In this document: piece after piece, positions 1 to 8,494 of the stretch
Layout: every line of letters begins with the position of its first letter
Position numbering within the stretch: the stretch's first letter is position 1
Source of the DNA: MAG-121220-bin8 sp965655865
GTDB lineage: Bacteria; Bacteroidota; Bacteroidia; Flavobacteriales; Flavobacteriaceae
NCBI GenBank assembly: GCA_965655865.1
Contig: CBFHJJ010000010.1
Coordinates: 1-50,256, forward strand
Direction: 5' to 3'
DNA length: 50,256 nucleotides
Notes under the pieces: generated by a model
Seen by the model: only the letters and a program-made list of their open reading frames with translations
Databases searched by the model: none
What the model was told of the DNA's origin: nothing
Program-made: the position numbers and the translations under genes

Positions 1-1818
1 AAATCTATAATCCATAGCAAATCTTGAAGACCCATCATATCTGTAAGAAAGGTCAACAATATACTTATCATCGTAAGAGTAGTTTAATAACGCTAAGTAT
101 CCTAATTCTTTCCAATCACTAAACGATCCAGAAGCGGATTGGTTAGTTTGAAAACTTGATACATATATTAAGTTATCAGTAGCAACGTTTTCACCAGAAG
201 AGCTTAAGAAATTGTATTTCTGTTTTTGAAAACTCATTTGAGCTAGTGCTGAAACGTAATGTACATCATTAAATGTTTGATCCCATTTTAATTGATTAGC
301 AAACGCCCAAGTGAATGATCTTCCAGTTGATTGGTAAGCATATCCGTTATCACTTACACCACCACCATGAACAGCATTTTGATATCTATGAGAATTAGTT
401 AAGTTATAATCTAGAGAGTATCTAGTTTGAAACTTTAAATTATCAGAAAATGAATATGTTAAAGATGTATTAGATAATGCTCTTGTACCATCTAATTCAC
501 TAATATTATTTTCGGCTAGATAAACAGTATTAAAAACACTTGTTGAAAGATTTGTATTTAAAGTTCCATCAGCATTTTTAACTTGTTGAAAAGGTGACAT
601 GAAAATTCTAGTCATCTGAGGAGCAGCAAAATAAGAACTACCTTCTAATTGACCTTGTTGAACAGCGTTGGAAACTCTAACACTTGTTGTGATGTCAATT
701 TTATTAGCTTTTTTCTTGAAATCAAAAGCACCACTAACACTTTCATAGTTAACACCAATAGATGTACCCATAGTTTTTCTGTGCCCTAGAGATAATCTAA
801 AGTTTTCAGTAGCATTACCACCTTGTGCAGAAAAGTTATAAACAGCATCAGGTGCGTCTTTAACCTTTACTGCTTCATCCCAGTTACCATCTACTCTTCC
901 GCCAGCATCCCAAGCAGCAGCTCCAGCAAAGTTTGCTAAAGCATAATTTGTAGCAGCTTCTTTGGTAAATCCATAGTCATTTATAAGAGTTTCAGCTCCT
1001 AATTCTAACCTTTGATTACCAGTAAGCATAGGACGTTCGTCCATAGCGTAATTTTGGAATCCATAATTACTAGTTATTTGATATTGTACTTCACCAGCAG
1101 AACCAGATTTAGTAGTAATAACAATTACTCCGTTAGAACCTCTTGCACCATATGGTGCTGTAGCAGAAGCATCTTTTAATACAGTAATACTTTCGATATC
1201 AGAAGGGTTTATCATAGATAAAATACCTAAATCGTTTGTAAGTGGACTGTAAGATCCATTAACAACAGGAACTCCATCAATAACAAACAATGGAGAGTTT
1301 GATCCAGTAATCGACCCCTCACCTCTAATTCTAATAGAAGTTGGTGAACCAGGCGTACCAGATTGAGAAACAACTCTTAAACCAGCAACTCTACCTTGAA
1401 GGGCAGCGTCAGGTGAAGTCATTGCTACACCTTCAATTTGGGCAGCATCAACAACAACTGTACTACTAATTGATCGTTTTAGGTTTTTTGTTGTAATACC
1501 TGTAACAACTACTTCTTCAAGCTCATTACTTGTGTTAAGTAGAATGTTAATTTTTCTGTCTCTTCCAACAGTAACGGTCTTAGTTTCAAAACCTACATAG
1601 CTAAAGACTAATACGTCTCCAACACTTGCAGTAATTGAATAATTTCCGTCAAAATCAGTTGTAACACCGTTAGAGGTGCCTTCAACTATAACTGTTGCTC
1701 CAGGGAGAGCAAGACTACTGTCATCAGCTACGTTACCAGTAATAGTAACTTGCTGACTAAATCCCCAGAATGACACTAACATAAGAGATAATGTCATTAA
1801 AAAGTTTAGTTTTTTCAT
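1..1818 (-). CDS. SusC/RagA-family TonB-dependent outer membrane receptor, N-terminal part
   Basis: The first 606 codons are visible and the C-terminal barrel lies beyond position 1. The start ATG (1816-1818) gives a signal peptide ending near FWGFSQQ (residues 17-23). A carboxypeptidase-regulatory-like beta-sandwich follows at about 24-95, with PGATV and the DFDGNYSI signature. Next come EEVVVTG (about 101-107) and a plug domain with RIRGEGSITGSNSPLFVIDG near 163-182. These are hallmarks of SusC-type receptors, which import oligosaccharides or peptides with a SusD lipoprotein and TonB energy. Any SusD partner would lie outside the window, so the substrate is unknown. Family call is firm. Confidence 0.95.
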   Translation of the reverse strand, partial: MKKLNFLMTLSLMLVSFWGFSQQVTITGNVADDSSLALPGATVIVEGTSNGVTTDFDGNYSITASVGDVLVFSYVGFETKTVTVGRDRKINILLNTSNELEEVVVTGITTKNLKRSISSTVVVDAAQIEGVAMTSPDAALQGRVAGLRVVSQSGTPGSPTSIRIRGEGSITGSNSPLFVIDGVPVVNGSYSPLTNDLGILSMINPSDIESITVLKDASATAPYGARGSNGVIVITTKSGSAGEVQYQITSNYGFQNYAMDERPMLTGNQRLELGAETLINDYGFTKEAATNYALANFAGAAAWDAGGRVDGNWDEAVKVKDAPDAVYNFSAQGGNATENFRLSLGHRKTMGTSIGVNYESVSGAFDFKKKANKIDITTSVRVSNAVQQGQLEGSSYFAAPQMTRIFMSPFQQVKNADGTLNTNLSTSVFNTVYLAENNISELDGTRALSNTSLTYSFSDNLKFQTRYSLDYNLTNSHRYQNAVHGGGVSDNGYAYQSTGRSFTWAFANQLKWDQTFNDVHYVSALAQMSFQKQKYNFLSSSGENVATDNLIYVSSFQTNQSASGSFSDWKELGYLALLNYSYDDKYIVDLSYRYDGSSRFAMDYRF

Positions 1819-2046
1819 ATATAATTATTTGATTTATAACAAATATGTTAAAATAATGTTAAGAATAAAAGTTTTTTATGTTAAAAAATCATCTTTTTTT
1901 TAAAAGATCTACTTCATAGAATAAGATTCTTCTATGAATTTTTTATTTTTTTTGAGAATTTAATAAAATTATCTAAATTCAATTAAATTAGTAATATCAA
2001 AACAGCAAGCTTTAACATATTAAAGAATTCGGAAATTGAAGGAGGG

Positions 2047-2421
2047 GTGTCCATATCATTATTTCCATCAAACTCTAACGATATTCTGTTTGAATACAAA
2101 GCATTAGCTCCCAACTTTAGATTGTTGGATAATTTTAAAAGAAAAAAAATAACTGAAGAAAAATTTATTAATGAATATAATGATATGCTTTCTGAGTTAA
2201 ATGCTAATAATGTTTTAGAACATATAAATTTACTTACAGCTGGATTAGAACCTATTTTAATGTGTAATTGTGCTAAAACAAAATTTTGTCACAGACATCT
2301 AGTTGCGGATTGGTTGGAAAGTAATACTGGTATTATTATAAAAGAGCTTAATTATCCAGATTACACAAGAAAAAAAGGTTATTTAATTAAACAGAAAAAT
2401 CCTTCACTATTTCCTGAATAA
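2047..2421 (+). CDS. DUF488-like protein
   Basis: Cytoplasmic protein of unknown function. The C-terminal half has LMCNCAKTKFCHRHLVADWL (about residues 71-90), matching the conserved C...FCHRHLVAEWL block of DUF488 proteins. YKALAPNFRLLDNFK (about 17-31) resembles the mid-domain block. The first usable common start is the GTG at 2047, but the reading frame is open back to 1987 and those codons encode IKTASF and EGGVSIS, which look like the family's N-terminal strand. The true start is therefore probably upstream with a non-standard codon. The gene ends one base before the convergent hydrolase gene. Family call fairly sure, start uncertain. Confidence 0.75.
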   Translation: MSISLFPSNSNDILFEYKALAPNFRLLDNFKRKKITEEKFINEYNDMLSELNANNVLEHINLLTAGLEPILMCNCAKTKFCHRHLVADWLESNTGIIIKELNYPDYTRKKGYLIKQKNPSLFPE

Positions 2422-2422
2422 A

Positions 2423-3340
2423 TTATTGTTTTAAAACTACATCAAATAAATACTTTTCAAAATCACTATGATTTTCAATATGTGGAAGATGTCCAGAATT
2501 AGGGACTATATATTCAAATCTGTTTGGAAGAAGCTTATTTAATTTATCTTTTATGTCATTGTAAACAACTACTGAATCACTATCCCCCCAAATAGTATAT
2601 ACTTTCTTATTTGAATCGCTAATTTCTTTATTCTCTGAATCTAAATTCTTATGATTTTTAACAGTAGAAATTAAAGCTCTTGCAAAACCTTTGAATTTTA
2701 ATAATTTCTCGTACTTGTCATCCCAAGAAGGATAGTTTTCAGGATATTTAAAGTCTAACAATTGACCAGAAGATATAGTAGGATATCTGTTTTTTATAAA
2801 ATCATTTACCTCTTCTTTAGAAACACTTTTACTTACAATATTTTCATGATTATTAAAACTTGAAGCGGAAACATAAATCAGTTTTTCTATCATATTAGGT
2901 TTCAAATCTGCTAATTTTGAAATAACTCTTCCTCCATTTGATAATCCTAAAAACGTAGCCTTTTTTATTTCTAGTTCTTGCAGGAGTTCTATAACTTGAT
3001 TAGCAAATAATTCATCTGTATAATCTATATCAGGGTTGTCTGAAAAACCTCTTCCATATAAATCTAATTTAATAACCTTAAACCCTTTTTCTTTTGCAAT
3101 ATTATATGTTTTATCCCAGATGTATGATGGAACTGAAAACCCGTGTATAAATACTAATGTGTTTTCGTTAAATCTATTATCAATTTGGTAATAAGTAAAC
3201 CCATTACTTAACTCTAAAAAATTTCCAGTTTTTATAGTTTTTCTAAACGAATCATCCTTAGTAACGGATTCGTAATTAGGATTTGAACATGAGAAAAAAA
3301 AAGAGATGAATACTAATGAAAATAATTTTTTAAGATTCAT
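2423..3340 (-). CDS. Alpha/beta hydrolase, predicted lipoprotein
   Basis: Predicted envelope-anchored serine hydrolase of 305 aa. A hydrophobic leader ends in the lipobox FFFSC with Cys18. The alpha/beta-hydrolase signals are the oxyanion HG in FIHGFS (about 65-70), the nucleophile elbow GLSNGG with Ser134, an acidic residue in WGDSD (about 251-255) and the catalytic His in NSGHLPHIE (His284). The catalytic triad is complete, so it should be active as an esterase, lipase or related hydrolase; the substrate cannot be read from sequence. It is divergent from the EamA transporter gene and meets the DUF488-like gene end to end. Confidence 0.88.
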   Translation of the reverse strand: MNLKKLFSLVFISFFFSCSNPNYESVTKDDSFRKTIKTGNFLELSNGFTYYQIDNRFNENTLVFIHGFSVPSYIWDKTYNIAKEKGFKVIKLDLYGRGFSDNPDIDYTDELFANQVIELLQELEIKKATFLGLSNGGRVISKLADLKPNMIEKLIYVSASSFNNHENIVSKSVSKEEVNDFIKNRYPTISSGQLLDFKYPENYPSWDDKYEKLLKFKGFARALISTVKNHKNLDSENKEISDSNKKVYTIWGDSDSVVVYNDIKDKLNKLLPNRFEYIVPNSGHLPHIENHSDFEKYLFDVVLKQ

Positions 3341-3359
3341 AGTTTGTTATAATATAAAT

Positions 3360-3367
3360 TACATTTG
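3360..3367 (+). promoter_or_regulatory. Candidate Bacteroidota -7 element before the EamA gene
   Basis: TACATTTG fits the TAnnTTTG -7 consensus of the Bacteroidota primary sigma factor exactly and lies 22 bases before the TTG start of the transporter. The only clear TTTG upstream (3343-3346) is 13 bases away, too close for a classical -33 element, so support is partial. Confidence 0.35.
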
Positions 3368-3389
3368 CAAGATATAATAAACTTATTAA

Positions 3390-4283
3390 TTGAGTAATAG
3401 ATCTTTAGGTTTTTTAGCAGCTTTTGGTGCAACATTAATATATGGTTTAAACCATACTGTTGCTAAAAACGTAATGCCCGTTTATATAGGCCCTTTTGCT
3501 TTTATTCTTTTACGTGTTATTGGTGCTTCATTATTATTTTGGACTGTTAGTTTATTTATTAAATCTGAAAGTATTGACAAAAAAGATTGGCCCAGAATCA
3601 TTCTTTGTTCTTTTTTAGGTATGGTAATAAATATGCTAGCTTTCTTTAAAGGTTTGGAGTTATCCACGCCTGTAAATAGTTCCGTAATGATAACCCTTTC
3701 TCCAATTATAGTATTCATTTTTTCTGCTATTTTATTAAAAGAAAAAATTGAAAACATGAAAGCTTTTGGAATAATTTCTGGTTTTATTGGAGCTTTAATA
3801 CTGGTGCTTTATACAGCGAAAACTGGAGTTAATGCTCCAAATATTCCTCTAGGAAATCTTTTGTTTATCGTTAACTCATTTGCTTATGGTCTTTACTTAG
3901 TATTGGTAAAACCACTTATAGCTAAATATAATATTATCACTTTACTTAAATGGTTATTTTTATTAGGTGTGATTATGAATTTTCCAGTTACAATAAATCA
4001 ATTTTCCGAAGTTGACTGGACAAACCTTCCAATAAAAGAGGCTGTAATTCCAATGATATTTGTTGTGGTTGGAACTACTTTCTTTACTTATTTATTTAAT
4101 GCTTATGCTTTAACTAAATTAACCGCTTCTTCAGTTAGCTCATTTATTTATCTTCAACCAATTGTTGGAATTGTTTTCGCTATCTCAACAAAAAGTGATT
4201 CTTTAACACTTGTTAGCGTTGTTGGAATGGTTTTGATATTTGTTGGAATTTATTTAGTTACAAAGAAAACTACTAAAACTTAA
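3390..4283 (+). CDS. EamA/DMT-family transporter
   Basis: Inner-membrane protein of 297 aa with about ten hydrophobic segments in two repeats (about 6-140 and 153-290), the layout of the drug/metabolite transporter superfamily. Typical features are the early GATLIYGLNHTVAK segment, ILLKEKIENMKAFGI at the end of repeat one and YLQPIVGIVFA in repeat two. Members export small metabolites such as amino acids or take up nucleotide sugars; the substrate here is unknown. Translation most likely starts at TTG 3390; no ATG lies nearby in frame. It stands alone, divergent from the hydrolase gene. Confidence 0.9.
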   Translation: MSNRSLGFLAAFGATLIYGLNHTVAKNVMPVYIGPFAFILLRVIGASLLFWTVSLFIKSESIDKKDWPRIILCSFLGMVINMLAFFKGLELSTPVNSSVMITLSPIIVFIFSAILLKEKIENMKAFGIISGFIGALILVLYTAKTGVNAPNIPLGNLLFIVNSFAYGLYLVLVKPLIAKYNIITLLKWLFLLGVIMNFPVTINQFSEVDWTNLPIKEAVIPMIFVVVGTTFFTYLFNAYALTKLTASSVSSFIYLQPIVGIVFAISTKSDSLTLVSVVGMVLIFVGIYLVTKKTTKT

Positions 4284-4316
4284 ATAATTATAATATTTAA
4301 ATTTTTACAAACAAAA

Positions 4317-4344
4317 AAAGGTTGTTTCAATAGAAACAACCTTT
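4317..4344 (-). terminator. Rho-independent terminator of the cold-shock gene
   Basis: A perfect 12-bp stem (4317-4328 with 4333-4344) encloses a 4-base loop. Read on the minus strand it is followed by a run of T (complement of the A run 4313-4319), the canonical intrinsic terminator form. It lies downstream of the cold-shock gene stop and may also stop readthrough from the EamA gene on the other strand. Confidence 0.85.
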
Positions 4345-4396
4345 GTCATTTATATACCCATAAAATGGGTTTATACTAAAATTTAACTAAAATTAA

Positions 4397-4591
4397 TTAG
4401 TCAATTTTCTTTACGTTGACAGCACTAAGACCTTTTGGACCTTCTTCTAATTCAAATTCAACCTTGTCGTTTTCATCGATTCTGTCAATTAATCCTGAAG
4501 CGTGAACAAAATGATCTTTTTCCACTCCTTCTTCTTTGATAAAACCATACCCTTTTGAACCGTTAAAGAATTTTACAATTCCATTTTTCAT
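4397..4591 (-). CDS. Cold-shock domain protein, CspA family
   Basis: A 64-aa single cold-shock domain that binds single-stranded nucleic acid and acts as an RNA chaperone in the cytoplasm. RNP1 appears as GSKGYGFIKEE (about 10-20) and RNP2 as DHFVHAS (26-32), followed by the GPKGLSAVNV strand typical of the family. Length is normal. The gene is single, with a strong terminator about 50 bases downstream and an AT-rich leader of about 80 bases shared with the divergent methyltransferase gene. Many csp genes are cold-induced through their leader; nothing specific to that can be proven here. Confidence 0.96.
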   Translation of the reverse strand: MKNGIVKFFNGSKGYGFIKEEGVEKDHFVHASGLIDRIDENDKVEFELEEGPKGLSAVNVKKID

Positions 4592-4673
4592 AATATAATA
4601 TTTTTATTAATTTTTGGCGAATGTAGGTTAAATTTAGTAATAAGAGTCTATTTTTATAAGATATTATTGATAT

Positions 4674-5291
4674 ATGAATATAAATCTTGAAAATCATTGG
4701 CAAGAAGTTTATCATAAAAAGAATGAAAATGAAGTAAGTTGGTTTCAAAAAACACCAAAAACTTCACTTGAATTTATTTCAAGCCTTAACTTAAATCTAA
4801 ATTCTAAAATAATTGATGTTGGAGGTGGTGAGAGTAGGCTTGTAGATAATTTACTTGATCTTGGTTATACGAACGTTTCGGTTTTAGATATTTCATCAAA
4901 ATCTATTGAGAAAACTAAAAAAAGGCTGGGTTTAAGATCAAAACTTGTTAATTGGATTGTTTCAGATATAAATGATTTTAAACCGAAATACAAATATGAC
5001 CTTTGGCATGATCGTGCTGCATTTCATTTTTTAAAGAATCGTTTTGAAATAAATAATTATGTAAAGCTTTTGAAAAGTTATTTAAATGTGGATGCCGATT
5101 TAATAATAGCTACGTTCTCAGAAAATGGTCCTTTAAAATGTAGCGGTCTTGAAGTATCAAGATACAGTAAAAACTCTATTTCTAATTTATTTAAAAATGA
5201 TTTTAATTTAATCGAATCAAAAATTAGTATTCACAACACCCCTTTTGATACAACTCAAGAATTTTTATTTACAAAATTTAAAAAAAAATAA
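4674..5291 (+). CDS. Class I SAM-dependent methyltransferase
   Basis: Cytoplasmic protein of 205 aa with a Rossmann methyltransferase fold. Motif I is KIIDVGGGESRLVD (about 45-58), the acidic end of strand 2 is VLDIS, and strand 4 is YDLWHDRAAFHFL. The N-terminal HWQEVYHKKNENEVSWFQ segment is typical of a small family near tellurite-resistance/thiopurine-type methyltransferases, where this segment caps the active site. The acceptor substrate is unknown. It is divergent from the cold-shock gene and ends two bases from the convergent M81 gene. Fold sure, substrate unknown. Confidence 0.88.
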   Translation: MNINLENHWQEVYHKKNENEVSWFQKTPKTSLEFISSLNLNLNSKIIDVGGGESRLVDNLLDLGYTNVSVLDISSKSIEKTKKRLGLRSKLVNWIVSDINDFKPKYKYDLWHDRAAFHFLKNRFEINNYVKLLKSYLNVDADLIIATFSENGPLKCSGLEVSRYSKNSISNLFKNDFNLIESKISIHNTPFDTTQEFLFTKFKKK

Positions 5292-5293
5292 AA

Positions 5294-6832
5294 TTAATTA
5301 GAAGTTGGAACAAAAACTGCTTGTAAATCTGGTTCTTTTTTAAATTCATCAATTGGAAACATTGGACGTTTAATTCTTTTATAATCTAATCTGTAAAGAT
5401 CTTGATCTACTCCGCCAGGTGTTAAAGCCATTATCCATCCTTTATTTATATTGTAAAGTTCTGGAACTAGGTATCCAATTTTGACAACAACAATATCGGA
5501 TTCACTAGGGTTTAAATTTAAATCTGTAAAATCTTTGATATAATGATAGGGTTTTCTTTTCTGGGTAACAATTACATTAATACTTCCATTTTGAACGACG
5601 ATTTCAGTCTTGGCATTGATATCTCCTTTTTTAATAGATCTAATTATACCTTTTAACAATATGGGAGGAGAAAACCTGCTATCAACCTCTGCACCAACAT
5701 ATCCTTCAACATAATCCCCAACATCAAGATCTTTAGCATTATTGACAAGATTTGGACCTGGAATAGAGGCATATATTAATGATGGACCTGTTTTATCTTT
5801 AAATTCTTTTCTATTTAATAATTTTTCAAGAGTCCAAGTTACATCACCTGCACCTCCTGCTGTTGGGTTGTCACCCATATCACTAATTATAAATGGTTTA
5901 GTTTTACTTTCTAAAGCTAAATCTACACTTTCCTTTAAGTTTCCTACGGGTGCTACAAATTCAAACTCATTTTTTACATTCCAAAAACTTTGTGCTAAAT
6001 ATTCTGAAGAATTTTTGACTTCTTCTTTATTATCGCCGTATACAACAACAACACCATGGTTTCTAGGTTCGTCGGCCCAAGGATATCCCATCCATATCGA
6101 TGCATCTATTACGCCGTCTTTTTTAGTTTCCGGATTTACTTTTGCATATAAACTCTTTCCTGGTTCTATTCTTGTACTTGTTTTTTCACCAGGCAATAAA
6201 ATTGGCACCTCAATTCTAGACTTATACAATGGTTTTCCTTTTCCTGATTCAATTCTTTCAAGTAAGTTAGTTACTGCTCTTCTTTTTGATTCGATTGCAT
6301 CTTCGTGAGGAGCCATTCTATAGCACGTAATTAAATCTGATTCCTGAGTTAATACGTATGAAACATTTCCATGTAAATCCATTGAAGTAGATATTAAAGT
6401 TTTATAACCTACAACCTTCCTGACTCTTTTTATAAAATCGCCCTCGGGGTCGTCTAACCCTTCAACACTCATTGCACCATGAATATCAAAAAACAATCCA
6501 TCATAGGGTAGATGTTCTTTTAATCTTTTTAATGTTTGAGTAACTAATGACTCGTAAGCTTCTCTTGTAACTATTCCACCAGGAAGAGCATGACCTCTTA
6601 TAGTTGGAATCCATTCTGCTCTTTGTCTGTTAATAGAATCTTTTTGTAAAAATGGGTAATAGCTAAAAACATCATCTCCGAGTCTAGCTTTAAAATCAGA
6701 TTCTAATGTTTTAGCAGGTGAAAAAGTACTGGACTCTATAGCAAGTCCTGCTATTGCAATTCTGGGTTTTTTATTTTCGCTACAACCTAAAAATAGTATA
6801 ATTACTAATATCGATGCCAAAAAATTCTTCAT
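5294..6832 (-). CDS. M81 (MlrC/microcystinase C-like) metallopeptidase-family lipoprotein
   Basis: A 512-aa protein when started at the ATG at 6832. That start gives a clean lipoprotein leader with lipobox LFLGC (Cys17); an in-frame start 33 bases upstream would add an unlikely extension. The mature N-terminus RIAIAGLAIESSTFSP matches the MlrC motif, and the metal-binding blocks FFDIHGAM and SMDLHGNVS are intact. A C-terminal MlrC-type domain covers about the last 200 residues. MlrC of sphingomonads cleaves linearised microcystin. Most relatives are uncharacterised, and an exported lipidated form suggests action on a peptide or amide outside the cytoplasm. Confidence 0.88.
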   Translation of the reverse strand: MKNFLASILVIILFLGCSENKKPRIAIAGLAIESSTFSPAKTLESDFKARLGDDVFSYYPFLQKDSINRQRAEWIPTIRGHALPGGIVTREAYESLVTQTLKRLKEHLPYDGLFFDIHGAMSVEGLDDPEGDFIKRVRKVVGYKTLISTSMDLHGNVSYVLTQESDLITCYRMAPHEDAIESKRRAVTNLLERIESGKGKPLYKSRIEVPILLPGEKTSTRIEPGKSLYAKVNPETKKDGVIDASIWMGYPWADEPRNHGVVVVYGDNKEEVKNSSEYLAQSFWNVKNEFEFVAPVGNLKESVDLALESKTKPFIISDMGDNPTAGGAGDVTWTLEKLLNRKEFKDKTGPSLIYASIPGPNLVNNAKDLDVGDYVEGYVGAEVDSRFSPPILLKGIIRSIKKGDINAKTEIVVQNGSINVIVTQKRKPYHYIKDFTDLNLNPSESDIVVVKIGYLVPELYNINKGWIMALTPGGVDQDLYRLDYKRIKRPMFPIDEFKKEPDLQAVFVPTSN

Positions 6833-6880
6833 TATAATTAATATTAATTCCACTAAATTTAACAATAGAAAATTTAAATT

Positions 6881-7909
6881 ATGACAAGACAGACTTTTTT
6901 TTATTTATTAATTCTAATAATTTTTAATTCTTGTTCAAAAAACACTGTAATTTCAAGTGTTGAAATAAATCCTATTTTAATAGATTCAAATGTTAATATT
7001 AGAGCTTTAGAAATTAAAAATAACAGAGTTTATTCTGCCACTTCAAACGGATCTGTTCTGCATTTTGATATTGATAAAAGCGATGTTATTTCAGAAATTA
7101 ATTATGAAGTTGAAAACGATTCAATTGTTCCAAATTTTAGGTCTTTAGCTGTTACCGAAAAAGATGTGTTTGCAATGTCAATTGGAGACCCTGCATTGCT
7201 TTATAAAAATGGTAATCTTGTGTATAAAGAGACTCATCCTAAAGTATTTTATGATTCTATTGAGTTTTGGAATGATAATGAAGGAATTGCAGTGGGTGAT
7301 TATACAGATAATTGTATAAGTGTTATTATAACAAGAGATGGTGGAGAATCTTGGAATAAATTGGACTGTTCTGTTTTTAGTGATGTAAAAGATTCAGAAG
7401 GGTTTTTTGCAGCAAGTGATACTAATATTTCCATTGTTGGTGATTATACTTGGATTGCAAGTGGAGGAATAAATAGTAGAGTATATTTTTCAAAAGATAA
7501 GGGTAGGAGCTGGCAAATTTTTAGTACCCCTATTTTACAAGGAGAATCTACAACTGGAATATTTAGTATTGATTTTTATGATAAGAATAATGGGTATGCT
7601 ATTGGAGGAGATTATACTAAACCTGAAATAGATAGTTTAAATAAAATTATCACTAGAGATGGAGGAAAGACTTGGAAAACAATAGCTAATAATAATAACC
7701 CTGGATACAGAAGTTGTGTTCAATATTTTCCAAATAGTAATGGAAAAAAATTACTAGCTGTTGGTTTTAATGGAATAGACTATTCCTATGATAGTGGGCA
7801 TAGTTGGAGGCATTTCAGTGATGATGGGTATTATACTGTAAGATTTTTAAATGATACTGTAGCTTATGCAGCAGGAAATGGAAAAATTTCTCGATTGATT
7901 TTTAAATAA
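6881..7909 (+). CDS. BNR/Asp-box repeat beta-propeller lipoprotein
   Basis: A 342-aa predicted lipoprotein with lipobox IFNSC (Cys18). Asp-box repeats of the S/T-x-D-x-G-x-x-W type occur at ITRDGGESW, FSKDKGRSW, ITRDGGKTW and YSYDSGHSW. They indicate a beta-propeller of the family often labelled oxidoreductase or Ycf48-like; such repeats also occur in sialidases, but sialidase catalytic Arg and Tyr residues are not obvious. It is probably a binding scaffold or non-enzymatic propeller in the envelope. It is divergent from the M81 lipoprotein gene with only 48 bases between starts, so the two may share control. Confidence 0.85.
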   Translation: MTRQTFFYLLILIIFNSCSKNTVISSVEINPILIDSNVNIRALEIKNNRVYSATSNGSVLHFDIDKSDVISEINYEVENDSIVPNFRSLAVTEKDVFAMSIGDPALLYKNGNLVYKETHPKVFYDSIEFWNDNEGIAVGDYTDNCISVIITRDGGESWNKLDCSVFSDVKDSEGFFAASDTNISIVGDYTWIASGGINSRVYFSKDKGRSWQIFSTPILQGESTTGIFSIDFYDKNNGYAIGGDYTKPEIDSLNKIITRDGGKTWKTIANNNNPGYRSCVQYFPNSNGKKLLAVGFNGIDYSYDSGHSWRHFSDDGYYTVRFLNDTVAYAAGNGKISRLIFK

Positions 7910-7940
7910 AAAAAACCCTGCGTTAGCAAGGTTTTTTTTT
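7905..7940. terminator. Bidirectional intrinsic terminator between convergent genes
   Basis: An A run, an imperfect GC-containing hairpin (CCCTGC, loop GTTA, GCAAGG with one C-A mismatch) and a long T run lie between the BNR gene and the last NTF2-like gene. The A and T flanks make it work in either direction, so it can end both the BNR transcript and the five-gene lipoprotein operon. Confidence 0.75.
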
Positions 7941-7959
7941 AATATTTAATAAATGTTTT

Positions 7960-8472
7960 TTATTGTTGTGAACTAGCAAAAAGTTCTAGTTCAGCTTTCA
8001 TAAGCGTTGGATCAAATAAATGTACTTCTTCAACTATTTCACCATTCTCCCATCTAAAAGATAGGTGAGCAGGAAGTTCAATTAAATTTCCACTTGTTTT
8101 TCCAACTGCTGACCACTTAAACCAAGTATTAGTCCATGTTTGACCACTTTGGTATGATTTAGTTTCGACATAAATAGGTTCATCTGCTCCTTGAATATTT
8201 AATAATTGAATATTATCGAAAGCAGTATGTTGTGCTCCAATTAGCCCAATGAGTTCAGATAAAGGAGATTGTTCAACACTACCAAGCCATAAAACAATTT
8301 TATCATCATCAGCCCATAGTTCTTTTAATCCATCAATATCGTTGTTTAGATAATGTTCATAATGTCCTCTAATTGCATTTGATTTTTCATCTTCAAATTC
8401 AACAATAGTAACATTTGACTGATTACAACTAACAGTAGTTATGGTAATCAATAATAATAACAGTTTTTTCAT
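7960..8472 (-). CDS. NTF2/SnoaL-like lipoprotein, array member 5 (distal)
   Basis: A 170-aa predicted lipoprotein, lipobox TTVSC with Cys16. The mature part has the cone-shaped NTF2-like pattern: an N-terminal helix pair (IRGHYEHYLNNDIDGLKELWADDDKIVLWLG) followed by strands ending in HLSFRWENGEIVEEVHLFD, where a phrase like FRWENGKIVEE is typical of SnoaL-like proteins. The family includes polyketide cyclases, ketosteroid-isomerase relatives and non-enzymatic ligand binders; no catalytic residues can be assigned. It is the last gene of the five-gene operon, 22 bases after member 4, and is followed by a terminator. Confidence 0.82.
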   Translation of the reverse strand: MKKLLLLLITITTVSCNQSNVTIVEFEDEKSNAIRGHYEHYLNNDIDGLKELWADDDKIVLWLGSVEQSPLSELIGLIGAQHTAFDNIQLLNIQGADEPIYVETKSYQSGQTWTNTWFKWSAVGKTSGNLIELPAHLSFRWENGEIVEEVHLFDPTLMKAELELFASSQQ

Positions 8473-8494
8473 AATATATTTTTTTCGATTAATT

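Noticed and set aside
3482..3757. A 91-codon minus-strand frame inside the EamA gene
   Set aside because: It is antisense to well-defined transporter segments and its product is unstructured.
4563..4748. A 61-codon minus-strand frame between the cold-shock gene and the methyltransferase
   Set aside because: It overlaps the start of the cold-shock gene and the 5' end of the methyltransferase gene, both firm. The hydrophobic product reflects AT-rich leader DNA.
5742..6308. A 188-codon plus-strand frame opposite the M81 gene
   Set aside because: It lies wholly antisense to a gene with intact catalytic motifs, and its translation has no leader or recognisable domain. It is a shadow frame.
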